64,000 nt of DNA from the NCBI RefSeq assembly GCF_026222555.1, contig NZ_CP098511.1, forward strand, positions 1 through 64,000, in the 5' to 3' direction. A model generated the notes under the pieces. The model had not been told where the DNA came from. It did no database searches and saw only the letters and a list, made by a program, of their open reading frames with translations. The position numbers and the translations under genes are program-made. Source of the stretch: Aquimarina sp. ERC-38 (lineage in GTDB: Bacteria; Bacteroidota; Bacteroidia; Flavobacteriales; Flavobacteriaceae). The stretch's first letter is position 1. Every line of letters begins with the position of its first letter. This document shows, piece after piece, positions 27,342 to 36,701 of this stretch.

Positions 27342-28505
27342 TTATTTTGCCGCAAATAACTTTACGTCATCTTCACTCACCTCTGTTCCACCTAAAATAA
27401 TTAGTCTCTCTACTACATTTCTCAGTTCTCGAATATTACCCGTCCAGTCATATTGCTGTAGCTGTTTAATGGCTTTATCCGAAAAATTTTTGACCGGTGC
27501 GCCTTGTTCTTTGGCTATTTTATTCGAAAAATAATTAATTAGCAAAGGAATGTCTTCACGTCGCTCATTTAAGGCAGGTACTTTAATCAAAATTACCGCT
27601 AAGCGATGATATAAATCTTCTCTGAATTTATTATCGGCAATTTCCTTTTTTAAGTCTTTATTAGTCGCTGCTAACACCCGTACGTCTACTTTAATATCTC
27701 TATCACTACCTACCCGCTGAATTTTATTTTCCTGTAAGGCCCGAAGTACTTTAGCTTGTGCGGATAAACTCATATCCCCTATTTCATCTAGAAAGATAGT
27801 TCCTCCGTTTGCAGCTTCAAATTTACCTGCCCGATCTTTATTAGCCGAAGTAAAAGCTCCTTTAACATGTCCGAACAATTCGCTTTCTATCAACTCCCCG
27901 GGGATGGCGGCACAATTTACCTCAATCATAGGCCCTTTGGAACGTTCGCTTTTCTGATGAATCCAGTGAGCAACCAATTCTTTACCGGTACCATTCCCAC
28001 CGGTAATCAATACCCTGGCATCCGTAGCAGATACCTTGTCTATCATATTTTTGATTGCGGAAATTTCTTTAGATTCCCCAATCATTTCATAATTTTTAGA
28101 TACTTTCTTTTTCAGCTTTTTATTTTCAGCTACCAGTGTATTTTGATCTAGTGCAATACGAACCGTATTGAGTAACCGGTTTAAATCCGGTGGTTTTGAG
28201 ATGTAATCAAAAGCACCTAATCGCATGGTTTGTACCGCTGTATCCAGGTCTCCGTGACCCGAAATCATAACTATCGGGAGTTCCGGTTTCATTTTCCTAA
28301 GGGTTTCCAATACTTCCACTCCATCCATTTTGGGCATTTTAATATCACAAAGTACCAGGTCAAGATCAGTATTCTTTATTTGTTCAACGCCTGACAATCC
28401 GTCTTCGGCTTCGATTACCTGATATTGATCATTTTCTTCGGATAGTATTTTAACCAGAACACGTCGGATTGCCGCTTCATCTTCTATTACTAATATTTTT
28501 GCCAT
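27342..28505 (-). CDS. Sigma-54-type response regulator lacking the DNA-binding domain
   Basis: A 387-residue NtrC-family protein. Receiver domain at residues 1-120 with acidic pair E8-D9-E10 and phosphoacceptor Asp54 ([12 protein letters not shown]). AAA+ domain at about 140-370 with Walker [13 protein letters not shown] (167-178), the sigma-54 contact loop GAFTSA (216-221) and Walker [12 protein letters not shown] (234-244). The protein ends just after [12 protein letters not shown] and a short tail, so the usual C-terminal Fis-type helix-turn-helix is missing; it is about 60-80 residues shorter than NtrC. It may activate from solution, or bind DNA through partners. No histidine kinase gene is adjacent. 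Three bases separate it from the MscS gene. Confidence 0.9.
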   Translation of the reverse strand: MAKILVIEDEAAIRRVLVKILSEENDQYQVIEAEDGLSGVEQIKNTDLDLVLCDIKMPKMDGVEVLETLRKMKPELPIVMISGHGDLDTAVQTMRLGAFDYISKPPDLNRLLNTVRIALDQNTLVAENKKLKKKVSKNYEMIGESKEISAIKNMIDKVSATDARVLITGGNGTGKELVAHWIHQKSERSKGPMIEVNCAAIPGELIESELFGHVKGAFTSANKDRAGKFEAANGGTIFLDEIGDMSLSAQAKVLRALQENKIQRVGSDRDIKVDVRVLAATNKDLKKEIADNKFREDLYHRLAVILIKVPALNERREDIPLLINYFSNKIAKEQGAPVKNFSDKAIKQLQQYDWTGNIRELRNVVERLIILGGTEVSEDDVKLFAAK

Positions 28506-28508
28506 AAA

Positions 28509-29447
28509 TTATGTATCTGTTTCCTTTTTAGGACTAAGTGCTGTTTGTGATGTGACAGGTTGAATCATGGTTACCACTCTTTGCGGGAACGGAATCTCAA
28601 TAGCATGTTTTCTAAAAGCTTTGTCGATAGCAAAGCGAATATCACTTTTAAGTACGCTAGACTGAAAGCTATCATTAATCGTAAACATTAATTTGAAATT
28701 AAGGGAACTATCTCCAAAATCCATAAATAAAACCGTAGGTTCCGGGGTTTTTAATACTTTTTCCTGGTGAGTTGCTGATTCAATCAATAGTTTTTTTACT
28801 AATTGTACGTCACTGCCGTATGCCACTCCTACTTCTACCGATTCCCGAGTAATGGATCCATTCTGTGTCCAGTTATACAACGTAGAAGTCAGGTATTTAT
28901 GATTGGGAATTACCAATACCTTATTATCTATAGTTACCGCCCGGGTGGTACGTAATTTTATTTCTTCTACCCTACCTACTTTATCTTCTAACTGAATAAT
29001 ATCTCCTACATGAACCGTTTGATCGATAAAAATAAAGATTCCGGAAATAATATCCTGAATCAGGGTTTGTAAAGCCAAACCTACACCCACCAGAAGCGCA
29101 GCAGAGGCGGCAAAAACTGCCGTGATATTGAACCCGATACTGTCCAGGGTCACCAGCAAAATGATAATGTATATAAAGTATTTGGCAAAGGAGAAAACGG
29201 AAACAAATTTGACCCGGTCTTCGTAGGGTAATTTACGAGTAACAATTTTTCTGGTAAATTTTAATAATAGCGATGTTGCAATCAACACTGCTACCATCAG
29301 CAGTAACAAACCTACCGTCAATACAATCGGTTCTTTTTTAGAGCCAATACTAAAAATTTCATATTGAAGAAAAGACTTTATGGAACCCCAGATATCTTCC
29401 TGAATTACCTCTTTAACCTGTTCGGTGATTTCTTCTTGAAACATCAT
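28509..29447 (-). CDS. MscS-type mechanosensitive channel
   Basis: A 312-residue small-conductance mechanosensitive channel. About three membrane helices (residues 40-65, 85-105 and the pore helix near 110-140 with FAASAALLVGVGLALQTL) are followed by the beta domain with VHVGDIIQLEDKVGRVEEI and VLVIPNHKYLTSTLYNWT, the hallmarks of the family. It releases solutes on hypo-osmotic shock. Gaps of 4 bases to the ABC permease and 3 bases to the response regulator place it in one transcript. Confidence 0.9.
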   Translation of the reverse strand: MMFQEEITEQVKEVIQEDIWGSIKSFLQYEIFSIGSKKEPIVLTVGLLLLMVAVLIATSLLLKFTRKIVTRKLPYEDRVKFVSVFSFAKYFIYIIILLVTLDSIGFNITAVFAASAALLVGVGLALQTLIQDIISGIFIFIDQTVHVGDIIQLEDKVGRVEEIKLRTTRAVTIDNKVLVIPNHKYLTSTLYNWTQNGSITRESVEVGVAYGSDVQLVKKLLIESATHQEKVLKTPEPTVLFMDFGDSSLNFKLMFTINDSFQSSVLKSDIRFAIDKAFRKHAIEIPFPQRVVTMIQPVTSQTALSPKKETDT

Positions 29448-29451
29448 TTAC

Positions 29452-30762
29452 CTAATATTTAAGCCATTTTGCCAGTTCTTTATAACTTGGTTTTTTACCG
29501 TACATTAAAATCCCTACCCTATATATTTTGGCTGCAAGCCAAACAACTCCGATAATTGACAATACTAATATACTCAAGGAGAGTGTTACTTCCCACCAAC
29601 TTACGCCAAAGGGTACCCGCATTAACATGACAATAGGTGAAGTTAAGGGTATATAAGAAAATATATTAGAAACAATGCCATGCGGATTTTCTACTACAGA
29701 GAATGCACCTACGTAAAACGAGAGTACCAAGGGCACTACTACAATAGGCATAAATTGCTGAGAATCCGTTTCGCTATCTACCGCAGCGCCAATTGCCGCA
29801 TAAATAGCACTGTAAAGAAAATAACCTCCAATAAAATACAGAAAGAAAAGAACTACCAGAGCAACTAACGGAAGTTTTAATATATCCTGTACAATTAATT
29901 TTATTTTTTCCTGTTGCCCTTCTCCAGTTTGATTTGCGATTTCACTGACCTGTTCCAACGTATCTGGCTGGGCTTCTATTCCTAAGAAATATTGAATCCC
30001 TACAAGAAGCAATCCCCCAATGATTACCCATATAATAAATTGCGAAATACCGGCCAGTGTAGTTCCAATAATTTTACCTAATAATAATTGAAAGGGTTTC
30101 ACCGAAGAAATAATGATTTCAATAATTCGATTGGTTTTTTCTTCAATAACCGAGCGCATTACCATGTTACCATAGATCACTACAAACATTAATAATAAGT
30201 ATCCGGCTATCCCCCCAAAGGCCATTTTAACAAGATTTGCTATTTTTGAAGTTTTTTCTCCTGAAAAATCCTGAATTTGTATATCTACCTCGGTTTTTGC
30301 CTGGTTGATCGCTGAAATATCCAGTTGAAAATCCTTATAATTTTGTTCGGTGAGTTTTTCTTCAAATACTTTTTCAATGCTACGTAAGGTTCTGAAATCC
30401 GGTGATTCGTCGGCAAATAATTGAATACTATTTGCAATATTTTTTGCATTTGACTTTTTTGGAACGTAAAGTAAACCGTACAGTTCATTTGAGATCACGG
30501 TATCTTTTGCAATCTCTATAGGTACGGCACTGTAATCTACAAAGGTAATTCCATTAATCACATCAAAATCTTTTGCAAATAACCCGGTTTCGTCTACAAT
30601 TGCAATTTTTTTAGTTTCATCTTTATTTACCTGTGATAACCAGGAAATCACTGCAATAGCTCCCACAATAACCAGCGGACTTACAAAAGTCATGATTACA
30701 AAAGTCCGGTTGCGTACCCTTGCAATAAATTCTCTCTCTATGATTAAAGGTAACTTACTCAT
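29452..30762 (-). CDS. ABC-2 type transporter permease (NatB-like)
   Basis: A 436-residue permease. The first helix at about 20-42 is followed by a large extracytoplasmic domain (about 45-185) and then five more helices between 180 and 415, the NatB/ABC-2 layout. IEEKTNRIIEIIISSVKP is the conserved coupling segment. With the ATPase next door, which overlaps by 8 bases, it forms an exporter; sodium export is the classical NatAB role but cargo here is unknown. Confidence 0.88.
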   Translation of the reverse strand: MSKLPLIIEREFIARVRNRTFVIMTFVSPLVIVGAIAVISWLSQVNKDETKKIAIVDETGLFAKDFDVINGITFVDYSAVPIEIAKDTVISNELYGLLYVPKKSNAKNIANSIQLFADESPDFRTLRSIEKVFEEKLTEQNYKDFQLDISAINQAKTEVDIQIQDFSGEKTSKIANLVKMAFGGIAGYLLLMFVVIYGNMVMRSVIEEKTNRIIEIIISSVKPFQLLLGKIIGTTLAGISQFIIWVIIGGLLLVGIQYFLGIEAQPDTLEQVSEIANQTGEGQQEKIKLIVQDILKLPLVALVVLFFLYFIGGYFLYSAIYAAIGAAVDSETDSQQFMPIVVVPLVLSFYVGAFSVVENPHGIVSNIFSYIPLTSPIVMLMRVPFGVSWWEVTLSLSILVLSIIGVVWLAAKIYRVGILMYGKKPSYKELAKWLKY

Positions 30763-31684
30763 GGCTAGAAATGGTTTGAATGAATATATCGTTTATACTG
30801 GGAATCACCTCGGTAAAGTGTTGTACCTGCCCTTTGGTACTTAGTAATTGAATTAGCTCATTACTACTGGTACCTTCGGATAGTGTTACCTTTAACTTTA
30901 ATAAATCGTCAATGGTTTTAAAGGTAGCTTTCTCTACTGTAAACCTATCTTTTAGCTGGATATAGACCATATCCTGATCTTCCGTATTCAAGCCAATCTC
31001 AAAAGTATTGGATTTATAGGTTCGCTTGATATCCGTTACCTTTCCGTCCAGGATTTTATTGGACTTATGGATTAAGGCAATGGTATCACAAAGTTCTTCA
31101 ACACTTTCCATACGATGGGTGGAAAAGATCACCGTTGCGCCTTCTTTTTGTAATAATAAAATTTCGTCTTTAATTAGATTGGCATTAATCGGGTCAAAAC
31201 CACTAAATGGTTCGTCAAAAATCAGAAGTTTGGGTTTGTGCAATACCGTTACGATAAACTGTACTTTTTGCGCCATCCCCTTAGAAAGTTCCTGTATCTT
31301 TTTGTCCCACCAATGGGTGATTTCAAATTTGTCAAACCAGTATTTTAGGCGATTTTTTGCTTCTTTTTTTGATAGCCCTTTTAATTGTGCCAGGTATAAA
31401 GCTTGTTCTCCTACCTTCATGGTTTTGTACAACCCTCTCTCTTCGGGCAGGTAGCCTATTTCTTTAATATGAATAGGTGATAAAGGTTCTCCGTTAAACA
31501 AGACTGCACCCTGGTCAGGCATGGTAATCTGATTGATAATTCTAATCAACGTAGTTTTTCCTGCACCGTTTGGCCCTAGTAATCCAAAAATGCTACCTTC
31601 TGGTATTTGTATGGAAACATCATTTAATGCGACATAATTTCCGTACTGTTTTCGAGCACTTTGTATATCGAGAAGATAGTTCAT
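30755..31684 (-). CDS. ABC transporter ATP-binding protein (NatA-like)
   Basis: A 309-residue ABC ATPase. Walker A GLLGPNGAGKTTLIR, the signature ELSKGMAQK (LSGGQ variant LSKGM, common in NatA/CcmA-type), Walker B LLIFDEPFSGFD and the H-loop in STHRMES are visible. The C-terminal 80 residues are an accessory domain. It is the first gene of the packed minus-strand series and overlaps the permease gene by 8 bases. Confidence 0.92.
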   Translation of the reverse strand: MNYLLDIQSARKQYGNYVALNDVSIQIPEGSIFGLLGPNGAGKTTLIRIINQITMPDQGAVLFNGEPLSPIHIKEIGYLPEERGLYKTMKVGEQALYLAQLKGLSKKEAKNRLKYWFDKFEITHWWDKKIQELSKGMAQKVQFIVTVLHKPKLLIFDEPFSGFDPINANLIKDEILLLQKEGATVIFSTHRMESVEELCDTIALIHKSNKILDGKVTDIKRTYKSNTFEIGLNTEDQDMVYIQLKDRFTVEKATFKTIDDLLKLKVTLSEGTSSNELIQLLSTKGQVQHFTEVIPSINDIFIQTISSHE

Positions 31685-31997
31685 AAACGGTAATTTTAAA
31701 TAAATGCTAAATAAAGAAATTATTTTAGCTTATGGGCTATTGGTTTAGAGTTAAATGTAATTGATTGATGGTTGTCAGTTGATGGTTGATAGTTATTTGT
31801 GGATTGTGGTTTGTTATTAGTTGATCAAATATGATTATAAAACAAAACCCACCCTAGATACGAATATCAAGGATGGGAAAAAAATTGCTATGAAAAAGAA
31901 AAATTATCACTAAAAGAACTAGTGATGATTCAAATATACAAATTTTTCCTATGAAGCACCGCTAACTTTAAACGATTCTTAAAATTACAGGAAAAAT
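31685..31997. other. Intergenic region with TTGATGG-rich low-complexity stretch
   Basis: It has about 70 bases of iterated TGATGGTTG/TAGTTATT words at 31750-31825, similar to those at 53565-53640, and the dnaJ terminator listed separately. No gene is seen. Confidence 0.5.
31898..31926 (-). terminator. Terminator of the grpE-dnaJ operon
   Basis: Stem ATCACTA/TAGTGAT around a 7-base loop. Read on the minus strand it is followed by AATTTTTCTTTTTC. It lies about 70 bases after the dnaJ stop. Confidence 0.6.
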
Positions 31998-33107
31998 TTA
32001 TGAGAACATATCTTTTACTTTTTCAAAAAACGACTTGTCTTTACTATCCGGATTAGGCATAAAATGTTCATCTTTTGCCATGCGTTCAAAAAACTCTTTT
32101 TGTTCTTTATTGAGCGTTTTAGGCGTCCAAACGTTGACGTGCACTAATAAATCACCTCTGCCATATCCATTTACACTTGGAATTCCTTTCCCCCGAAGCC
32201 TGAGGATTTTTCCGCTTTGTACGCCTTCTTCAATTTTGATACGTACTTTACCAGTAACGGTATCAATTTCTTTAGAAGCTCCTAAAGCAGCTTCTGAAAA
32301 GCTAATATAGAGGTCATAATGAAGGTTATCTCCTTCTCTTTGCAGGTTAGGATGCTCTTTTTCTTCAATAGCTACCAGTAAGTCGCCTGCCACTCCGTTG
32401 CCAGGAGCTTCGTTTCCTTTACCACTCACTTTTAATTGCATTCCGTCTTCTACTCCTGCCGGTATTTTGATACTTACCGTTTCTTCAGAAACTATTAAGC
32501 CCTGCTGATCCGCATCACTGGGTTTATGGTCAATAACCTGTCCTGCTCCTCCACATACATTACAGGTAGAGGCTGTTTGCATTCGGCCGAGAATAGTATT
32601 TGTAATTCTAGTGACTTGTCCGCTCCCGTTACAGGTACCGCAGGTTTTATAGGTAGTTCCTTTGGCCTGTATTTTACGTTTTACTTTTATTTTCTTTTCA
32701 ACTCCGTTAGCAATCTCATTAAGGTCTAATTTTACCCGTATACGGAGGTTGCTTCCTTTAACACGTCGTTGACCGCCGCCGCCAAAACCTCCGAAACCAC
32801 CAAAACCGCCGCCTCCGAAGATATCACCAAACTGGCTGAAGATGTCATCCATATTCATACCACCTCCACCGAAGCCACCGCCTCCTTCAAAAGCCTGATG
32901 ACCAAACTGGTCGTATCGAGCTTTTTTATTAGGATCACTTAAAACTTCATAAGCTTCAGCAGCTTTCTTAAATTTTTCTTCGGCTGTTTTATCTCCCGGG
33001 TTTTTGTCCGGATGATATTCAATTGCTTTCTTTCTATACGCCTTTTTAATCTCTGCGGCACTTGCGTTTTTGCTAATACCTAAAAGGTCATAATAATCTT
33101 CCTTCAT
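31998..33107 (-). CDS. dnaJ: Chaperone DnaJ (Hsp40)
   Basis: A 369-residue DnaJ that stimulates the DnaK ATPase and delivers unfolded proteins. J domain at residues 1-70 with the HPD motif (YHPDKNPGD); a Gly/Phe-rich linker at about 70-120 (FGDIFGGGGFGGFGGFGGG); then a zinc region with only two CxxCxGxG motifs, CGTCNGSG and CNVCGGAG, instead of the usual four. C-terminal peptide-binding domains follow (IPAGVEDGMQLKVSGKG). The reduced zinc region, as far as I recall, is usual in this phylum. The gene follows grpE after 7 bases. Confidence 0.95.
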   Translation of the reverse strand: MKEDYYDLLGISKNASAAEIKKAYRKKAIEYHPDKNPGDKTAEEKFKKAAEAYEVLSDPNKKARYDQFGHQAFEGGGGFGGGGMNMDDIFSQFGDIFGGGGFGGFGGFGGGGQRRVKGSNLRIRVKLDLNEIANGVEKKIKVKRKIQAKGTTYKTCGTCNGSGQVTRITNTILGRMQTASTCNVCGGAGQVIDHKPSDADQQGLIVSEETVSIKIPAGVEDGMQLKVSGKGNEAPGNGVAGDLLVAIEEKEHPNLQREGDNLHYDLYISFSEAALGASKEIDTVTGKVRIKIEEGVQSGKILRLRGKGIPSVNGYGRGDLLVHVNVWTPKTLNKEQKEFFERMAKDEHFMPNPDSKDKSFFEKVKDMFS

Positions 33108-33114
33108 AAATTTA

Positions 33115-33672
33115 TTATTGCCCGGTTACCACTTTAGGAAAACGTATGATTTTATCTCCTAACTGATATCCTTTTTCTATTACATCTACAATTTTACCCT
33201 TTAAATCTTCACTAGGAGCCGGTATCTGGGTAATGGCTTCATGCGCATCTGCATTAAAGGTATCTCCTACCTCTATTTTCATTTCAGAAAGGCCTTTACT
33301 ATTTAAAGTTTCTTTTAATTTATTATGGATTAACTTTACTCCGGTAACCAGATTTTCATCTTCTGATTTTTCTATTTCTTTCCACGCCCGGTCAAAATCG
33401 TCCAGCACCGGTATCATAGATTGCAAAACTTCTTGTCCGGCGGTTTTAAATAGCTCAATTCGTTCTTTAGAAGTTCGTTTTTTATAATTCTCAAATTCGG
33501 CAAACAATCTTAAAAATTTGTCTTTCTCCTTTTGAACCTGTTCTTGTAAACCTTCTTCTTTCTCGCCATCTTCGCTTTCACCTTTACTATCTTCTATATC
33601 ATCTATTGCAGTATCAAGTACTTCTTCTACCTGATCCGCCAAGTCTTTTTGTTTGTTATCTTTTTTACTCAT
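33115..33672 (-). CDS. grpE: Nucleotide exchange factor GrpE
   Basis: A 185-residue GrpE that releases ADP from DnaK. An acidic, disordered N-terminus (residues 1-50) leads a long coiled coil with the conserved FLRLFAEFENYKKRTSKER segment. The C-terminal beta domain holds DAHEAITQIPA and EKGYQLGDKIIRFPKVVV-like sequence. It lies 7 bases before dnaJ with a promoter just upstream. Length and motifs fit the family. Confidence 0.95.
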   Translation of the reverse strand: MSKKDNKQKDLADQVEEVLDTAIDDIEDSKGESEDGEKEEGLQEQVQKEKDKFLRLFAEFENYKKRTSKERIELFKTAGQEVLQSMIPVLDDFDRAWKEIEKSEDENLVTGVKLIHNKLKETLNSKGLSEMKIEVGDTFNADAHEAITQIPAPSEDLKGKIVDVIEKGYQLGDKIIRFPKVVTGQ

Positions 33673-33708
33673 ATAATCGGTACTTTTTAGCTATTTTTTT
33701 GAAGGAGA

Positions 33709-33723
33709 CAAAAGTACTGCCAA
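33709..33723 (-). promoter_or_regulatory. Promoter of grpE-dnaJ
   Basis: On the minus strand TTGGCA (33723-33718) is followed by TACTTTTG (33716-33709), an exact TAnnTTTG box 36 bases upstream of the grpE ATG. The TTGGCA word also recalls a sigma-54 -24 element, but the matching GC at -12 is absent. Confidence 0.5.
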
Positions 33724-33830
33724 TTTTGATGAAATGTCATATTGTCACAGAAATATTTTAGTATATAATTAAGAATAATCACTTCTGAATAAAATAATTT
33801 TGATTTTAACAATACTAAAATTTATCATTT

Positions 33831-34502
33831 ATGAAAACCAATGTATTATCCTTGTTTGCAATCGGTGCTTTTTTAAGTATCGCAGTTTCTTGTAAAGGTG
33901 AAAAAAAGAATGAAACCGAAGCTACGGCTGCAGAAGAAGTAATAGAAGCTCCAGCTGCTGCGGTGGTATACAACGTAGTGCCTGCACAGAGCAGTATTAG
34001 CTGGACCGGTAAAAAACCAACTGGCGAACATACTGGTACTATTGCCTTAGCAAAAGGAACTGTAGAAACAAAGGACGGTGGTCTTGAAAGCGGTTCATTT
34101 ACTATTGATATGGGTACTATCACCGTAACTGACCTTGAAGGGGATGAAAAAGCAAGTCTTGAAGGACATTTAAAAGGACAGGGAGAAAATAAAGAAGATC
34201 ATTTCTTTAACGTAGCTAAGTTTCCTACCGCACAATTTCAAATCACGGGTATTACCGAAGAAAACGGAAAAACTATGGTTGAGGGAAATTTAACGATGAA
34301 AGGTACTGAGAAGAATATATCTTTTCCGGCAACGGTAAACGTAAATGGGGATACGATAACGCTGGAAAGTGAAGTATTTACCATCGACCGTACGATCTGG
34401 GGTGTGAACTACGGTTCAAAATCAGTTTTTGAAAACCTGGGGGATAAATTTATCAATGATGATATTGAGTTAAAAGTATCATTACAAGCATCTAAAGCTT
34501 AG
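33831..34502 (+). CDS. YceI-family lipoprotein
   Basis: A 223-residue YceI-like lipocalin-fold protein. The signal ends in the lipobox SIAVSC with Cys21, followed by an Ala/Glu-rich linker. The YceI domain (about 47-220) shows SSISWTGKKPTGEHTGTI, FTIDMGTITVTDLEGD and DHFFNVAKFPTAQF. The family binds polyisoprenoid or other amphiphilic small molecules in the periplasm, and the ligand here is unknown. It is a single gene with its own terminator. Confidence 0.9.
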   Translation: MKTNVLSLFAIGAFLSIAVSCKGEKKNETEATAAEEVIEAPAAAVVYNVVPAQSSISWTGKKPTGEHTGTIALAKGTVETKDGGLESGSFTIDMGTITVTDLEGDEKASLEGHLKGQGENKEDHFFNVAKFPTAQFQITGITEENGKTMVEGNLTMKGTEKNISFPATVNVNGDTITLESEVFTIDRTIWGVNYGSKSVFENLGDKFINDDIELKVSLQASKA

Positions 34503-34524
34503 TAGATCACTTAAAATGTAAAGT

Positions 34525-34562
34525 AAAACTGTCTTAACCATATTTTTAGGGCAGTTTTTTTA
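34525..34562 (+). terminator. Terminator of the YceI gene
   Basis: Stem AAAACTGTC/GGCAGTTTT (one G-T pair) with an 18-base loop and a T-run, 22 bases past the stop. Confidence 0.7.
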
Positions 34563-34621
34563 TGCCTTATTGTTTGAAATTTATCCCTATCAGAAGAAAG
34601 TATCAGCAGGAATTGATGAAT

Positions 34622-35533
34622 TTAGTTTTCTTCTTCTAGATTACGAATGGCATGTATCACATGATCAAATTCAAATTGATAACCTGCCGATATTATTTTT
34701 GCGCAAGAAACCCGCTGACTACCAAAGAGTACGATATGCATTTCGCCTAATACTAATTTCATAGCAAATTTTGGGATATTAGGTAAAATCAGATTTTTAT
34801 CAACTACTTCTGCTATGGTTTCGGTTAGCTTTTCATTTGAAACCGGGTTGGCCGCAACAGCATTGTAAACTCCTTCTAACTCCTCTTTGAACACATACAT
34901 AAAAATACTAGCCAAATCATTAATATGTATCCAACTTTGCCATTGTTTTCCTGAACCAAAGGCTGCTCCTACTCCGTATTTAACTGGTGTTGAAATCTTT
35001 GGATAAGCTCCGCCTTTTTGTGATAGTACTAAGCCTATTCTAATTTTAGCAACATCGATAGCAAGTGTTTTAAATTGATCTACAGCGGTTTCCCATAGGG
35101 CGACTACTTCCCCCAGAAAATTGTTTGCCACCTCGGTATGCTCTTCTGTATAATATTTTTGTAAAGAATCCGGATAAATCCCCACGGCACTGGCAGATAC
35201 CACCTGGCGTACGGAGTGTTTTATTTCTGATAGTCGTTGCACTAATAAAGCAGTGGTTTCCGTTCGACTTTTAATAATTGTATTTTTGTAGGAGTTTGTC
35301 CAGCGTTTTGCAATACTTGCACCCACTAAATGAATAATTACTTCTACCTCTTTAAAGCAAGTATCGTCAATTTCCCCTTGATAAGGATTCCAATAAAATC
35401 CTTTATAATCCGGACTATCTGTAAGTTTATCTTTACTGGTCGTCAGGTAATTAACAGCAATTCCTGAGGTACGGCACCTTTTGACAATTTCTTGCCCAAT
35501 CATGCCGGTTGCCCCTGTAATCAAAACTTTCAT
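34622..35533 (-). CDS. TIGR01777-family epimerase (SDR fold)
   Basis: A 303-residue NAD(P)-binding extended SDR-like protein. The Rossmann loop TGATGMIGQEIVKRC is at residues 6-20. HLVGASIAKRWTNSYKNTI and GKQWQSWIHINDLASIF are landmarks of the TIGR01777/YfcH group of sugar-epimerase homologues. Family function is not established. The gene is monocistronic and convergent with the YceI gene. Confidence 0.88.
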   Translation of the reverse strand: MKVLITGATGMIGQEIVKRCRTSGIAVNYLTTSKDKLTDSPDYKGFYWNPYQGEIDDTCFKEVEVIIHLVGASIAKRWTNSYKNTIIKSRTETTALLVQRLSEIKHSVRQVVSASAVGIYPDSLQKYYTEEHTEVANNFLGEVVALWETAVDQFKTLAIDVAKIRIGLVLSQKGGAYPKISTPVKYGVGAAFGSGKQWQSWIHINDLASIFMYVFKEELEGVYNAVAANPVSNEKLTETIAEVVDKNLILPNIPKFAMKLVLGEMHIVLFGSQRVSCAKIISAGYQFEFDHVIHAIRNLEEEN

Positions 35534-35812
35534 AATCTAAATTTGGAACAAAATACTATCCTAACCTATGATAACCAATCTCTTTATTATAGGTTTAACA
35601 GCCCTTTATTACTCCTTTAGCTTTCCGGATTTGAAAATTGTTTATTATAATGGAGATTAAAGCATAGAGAAAAGTATTAACCTAAGCTTTTACCTAAAAG
35701 ATTTTTACAGAATTACTTATTTGACCTGGTAAGAATAGCTTATGCTAAATTCTAGTAAAAAGGTTTAAAGCATACATTTTAAAATTGAAACTCACTTTTT
35801 ATGCACTTGGAG

Positions 35813-36496
35813 TTAAATTTTGCTGGCGCGAAGCATTTCCCTCTTCCCCGGGGGGCCGGGTAGTCTCTCTACTGTAAAGCCAACTTCCTGCATCGCTCTT
35901 CGTACACTTCCTTTTGCCGCATAGGTTACTAAAACACCTTCGGATTGTAATGCCTTAAACATCTTTTTAAAGATAGCTACTGTCCAAAGTTCCGGTTGTA
36001 CCCTTGCTCCGAACGCATCGAAGTAAATGATATGATAAGTGTTTGAATCCTGTATATTTTCAAATAGCTCCTGTCGTTTGTACAATTCAAAATAGGAGGT
36101 GATCTTTACGTGATCTTCCCATTCTGATTGATGTAGTTCTTGAAAAATCTGCGTTGCATCCGGATCAATTAGGGAAGTATAATTTAACTCTTGTATTTCC
36201 AGTAAACTAACCGGATAGGCTTCTATCCCGTAGTATTGAACATTAATTTTTTGATTTTCAGCTTCCAGACAGGTTAGAAACGCATTAAGCCCAGTACCAA
36301 AACCCATTTCTAAAATACGGAGGGGTTCCGAAGGATTTTGTTTTACATAATACGTCAAACCTTTATCGATAAATACATGCCTGGATTCCTGAATAGCTCC
36401 ATGCGTAGAATGATACTGTTCTCTTATCTCAGGGAAATGAATAGTTTTAGACCCGTCTCCAGTGGTAATAATTTCTCGTTTTTGCCCTAAATTCAT
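35813..36496 (-). CDS. mnmD: tRNA 5-methylaminomethyl-2-thiouridine methyltransferase MnmD
   Basis: A 227-residue protein equal to the methyltransferase half of MnmC. It completes mnm5s2U34 in tRNA. The SAM loop EMGFGTGLNAFL lies near residue 70, and YFDAFGARVQPELWT, the family's catalytic acidic region, near 150. No C-terminal FAD oxidase half is present, so this is the stand-alone MnmD form. It is monocistronic and divergent from the aminotransferase gene. Confidence 0.88.
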   Translation of the reverse strand: MNLGQKREIITTGDGSKTIHFPEIREQYHSTHGAIQESRHVFIDKGLTYYVKQNPSEPLRILEMGFGTGLNAFLTCLEAENQKINVQYYGIEAYPVSLLEIQELNYTSLIDPDATQIFQELHQSEWEDHVKITSYFELYKRQELFENIQDSNTYHIIYFDAFGARVQPELWTVAIFKKMFKALQSEGVLVTYAAKGSVRRAMQEVGFTVERLPGPPGKREMLRASKI

Positions 36497-36627
36497 TTCA
36501 TAACGTTAAATACTCTTGATAAAATTAAATTCATTAAAAATAGATGTTGAATTTATTTGAGAGTATACATTTCTCCCTAAAATGTAAAATTAGTCATTTT
36601 AAAAATTCTTAGTTTATTAGAAAACGG

Positions 36628-36635
36628 TATTTTTG
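36628..36635 (+). promoter_or_regulatory. Promoter -7 box of the aminotransferase gene
   Basis: TATTTTTG fits TAnnTTTG, 66 bases before the ATG at 36702. Confidence 0.45.
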
Positions 36636-36701
36636 TTTAACATAAAGCATTTTCTTACTTATGATTATGCTTTTCATAAAAACCTTTAAAAATAATTAGC
36701 G

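Noticed and set aside
33709-33723. Sigma-54 promoter before grpE
   Set aside because: TTGGCA is present but the -12 GC is missing, while an exact TAnnTTTG box fits the housekeeping promoter.
34570-34764. Plus-strand 64-aa reading frame near the YceI terminator
   Set aside because: It overlaps the 3' end of the TIGR01777 epimerase gene on the other strand and shows no family features.
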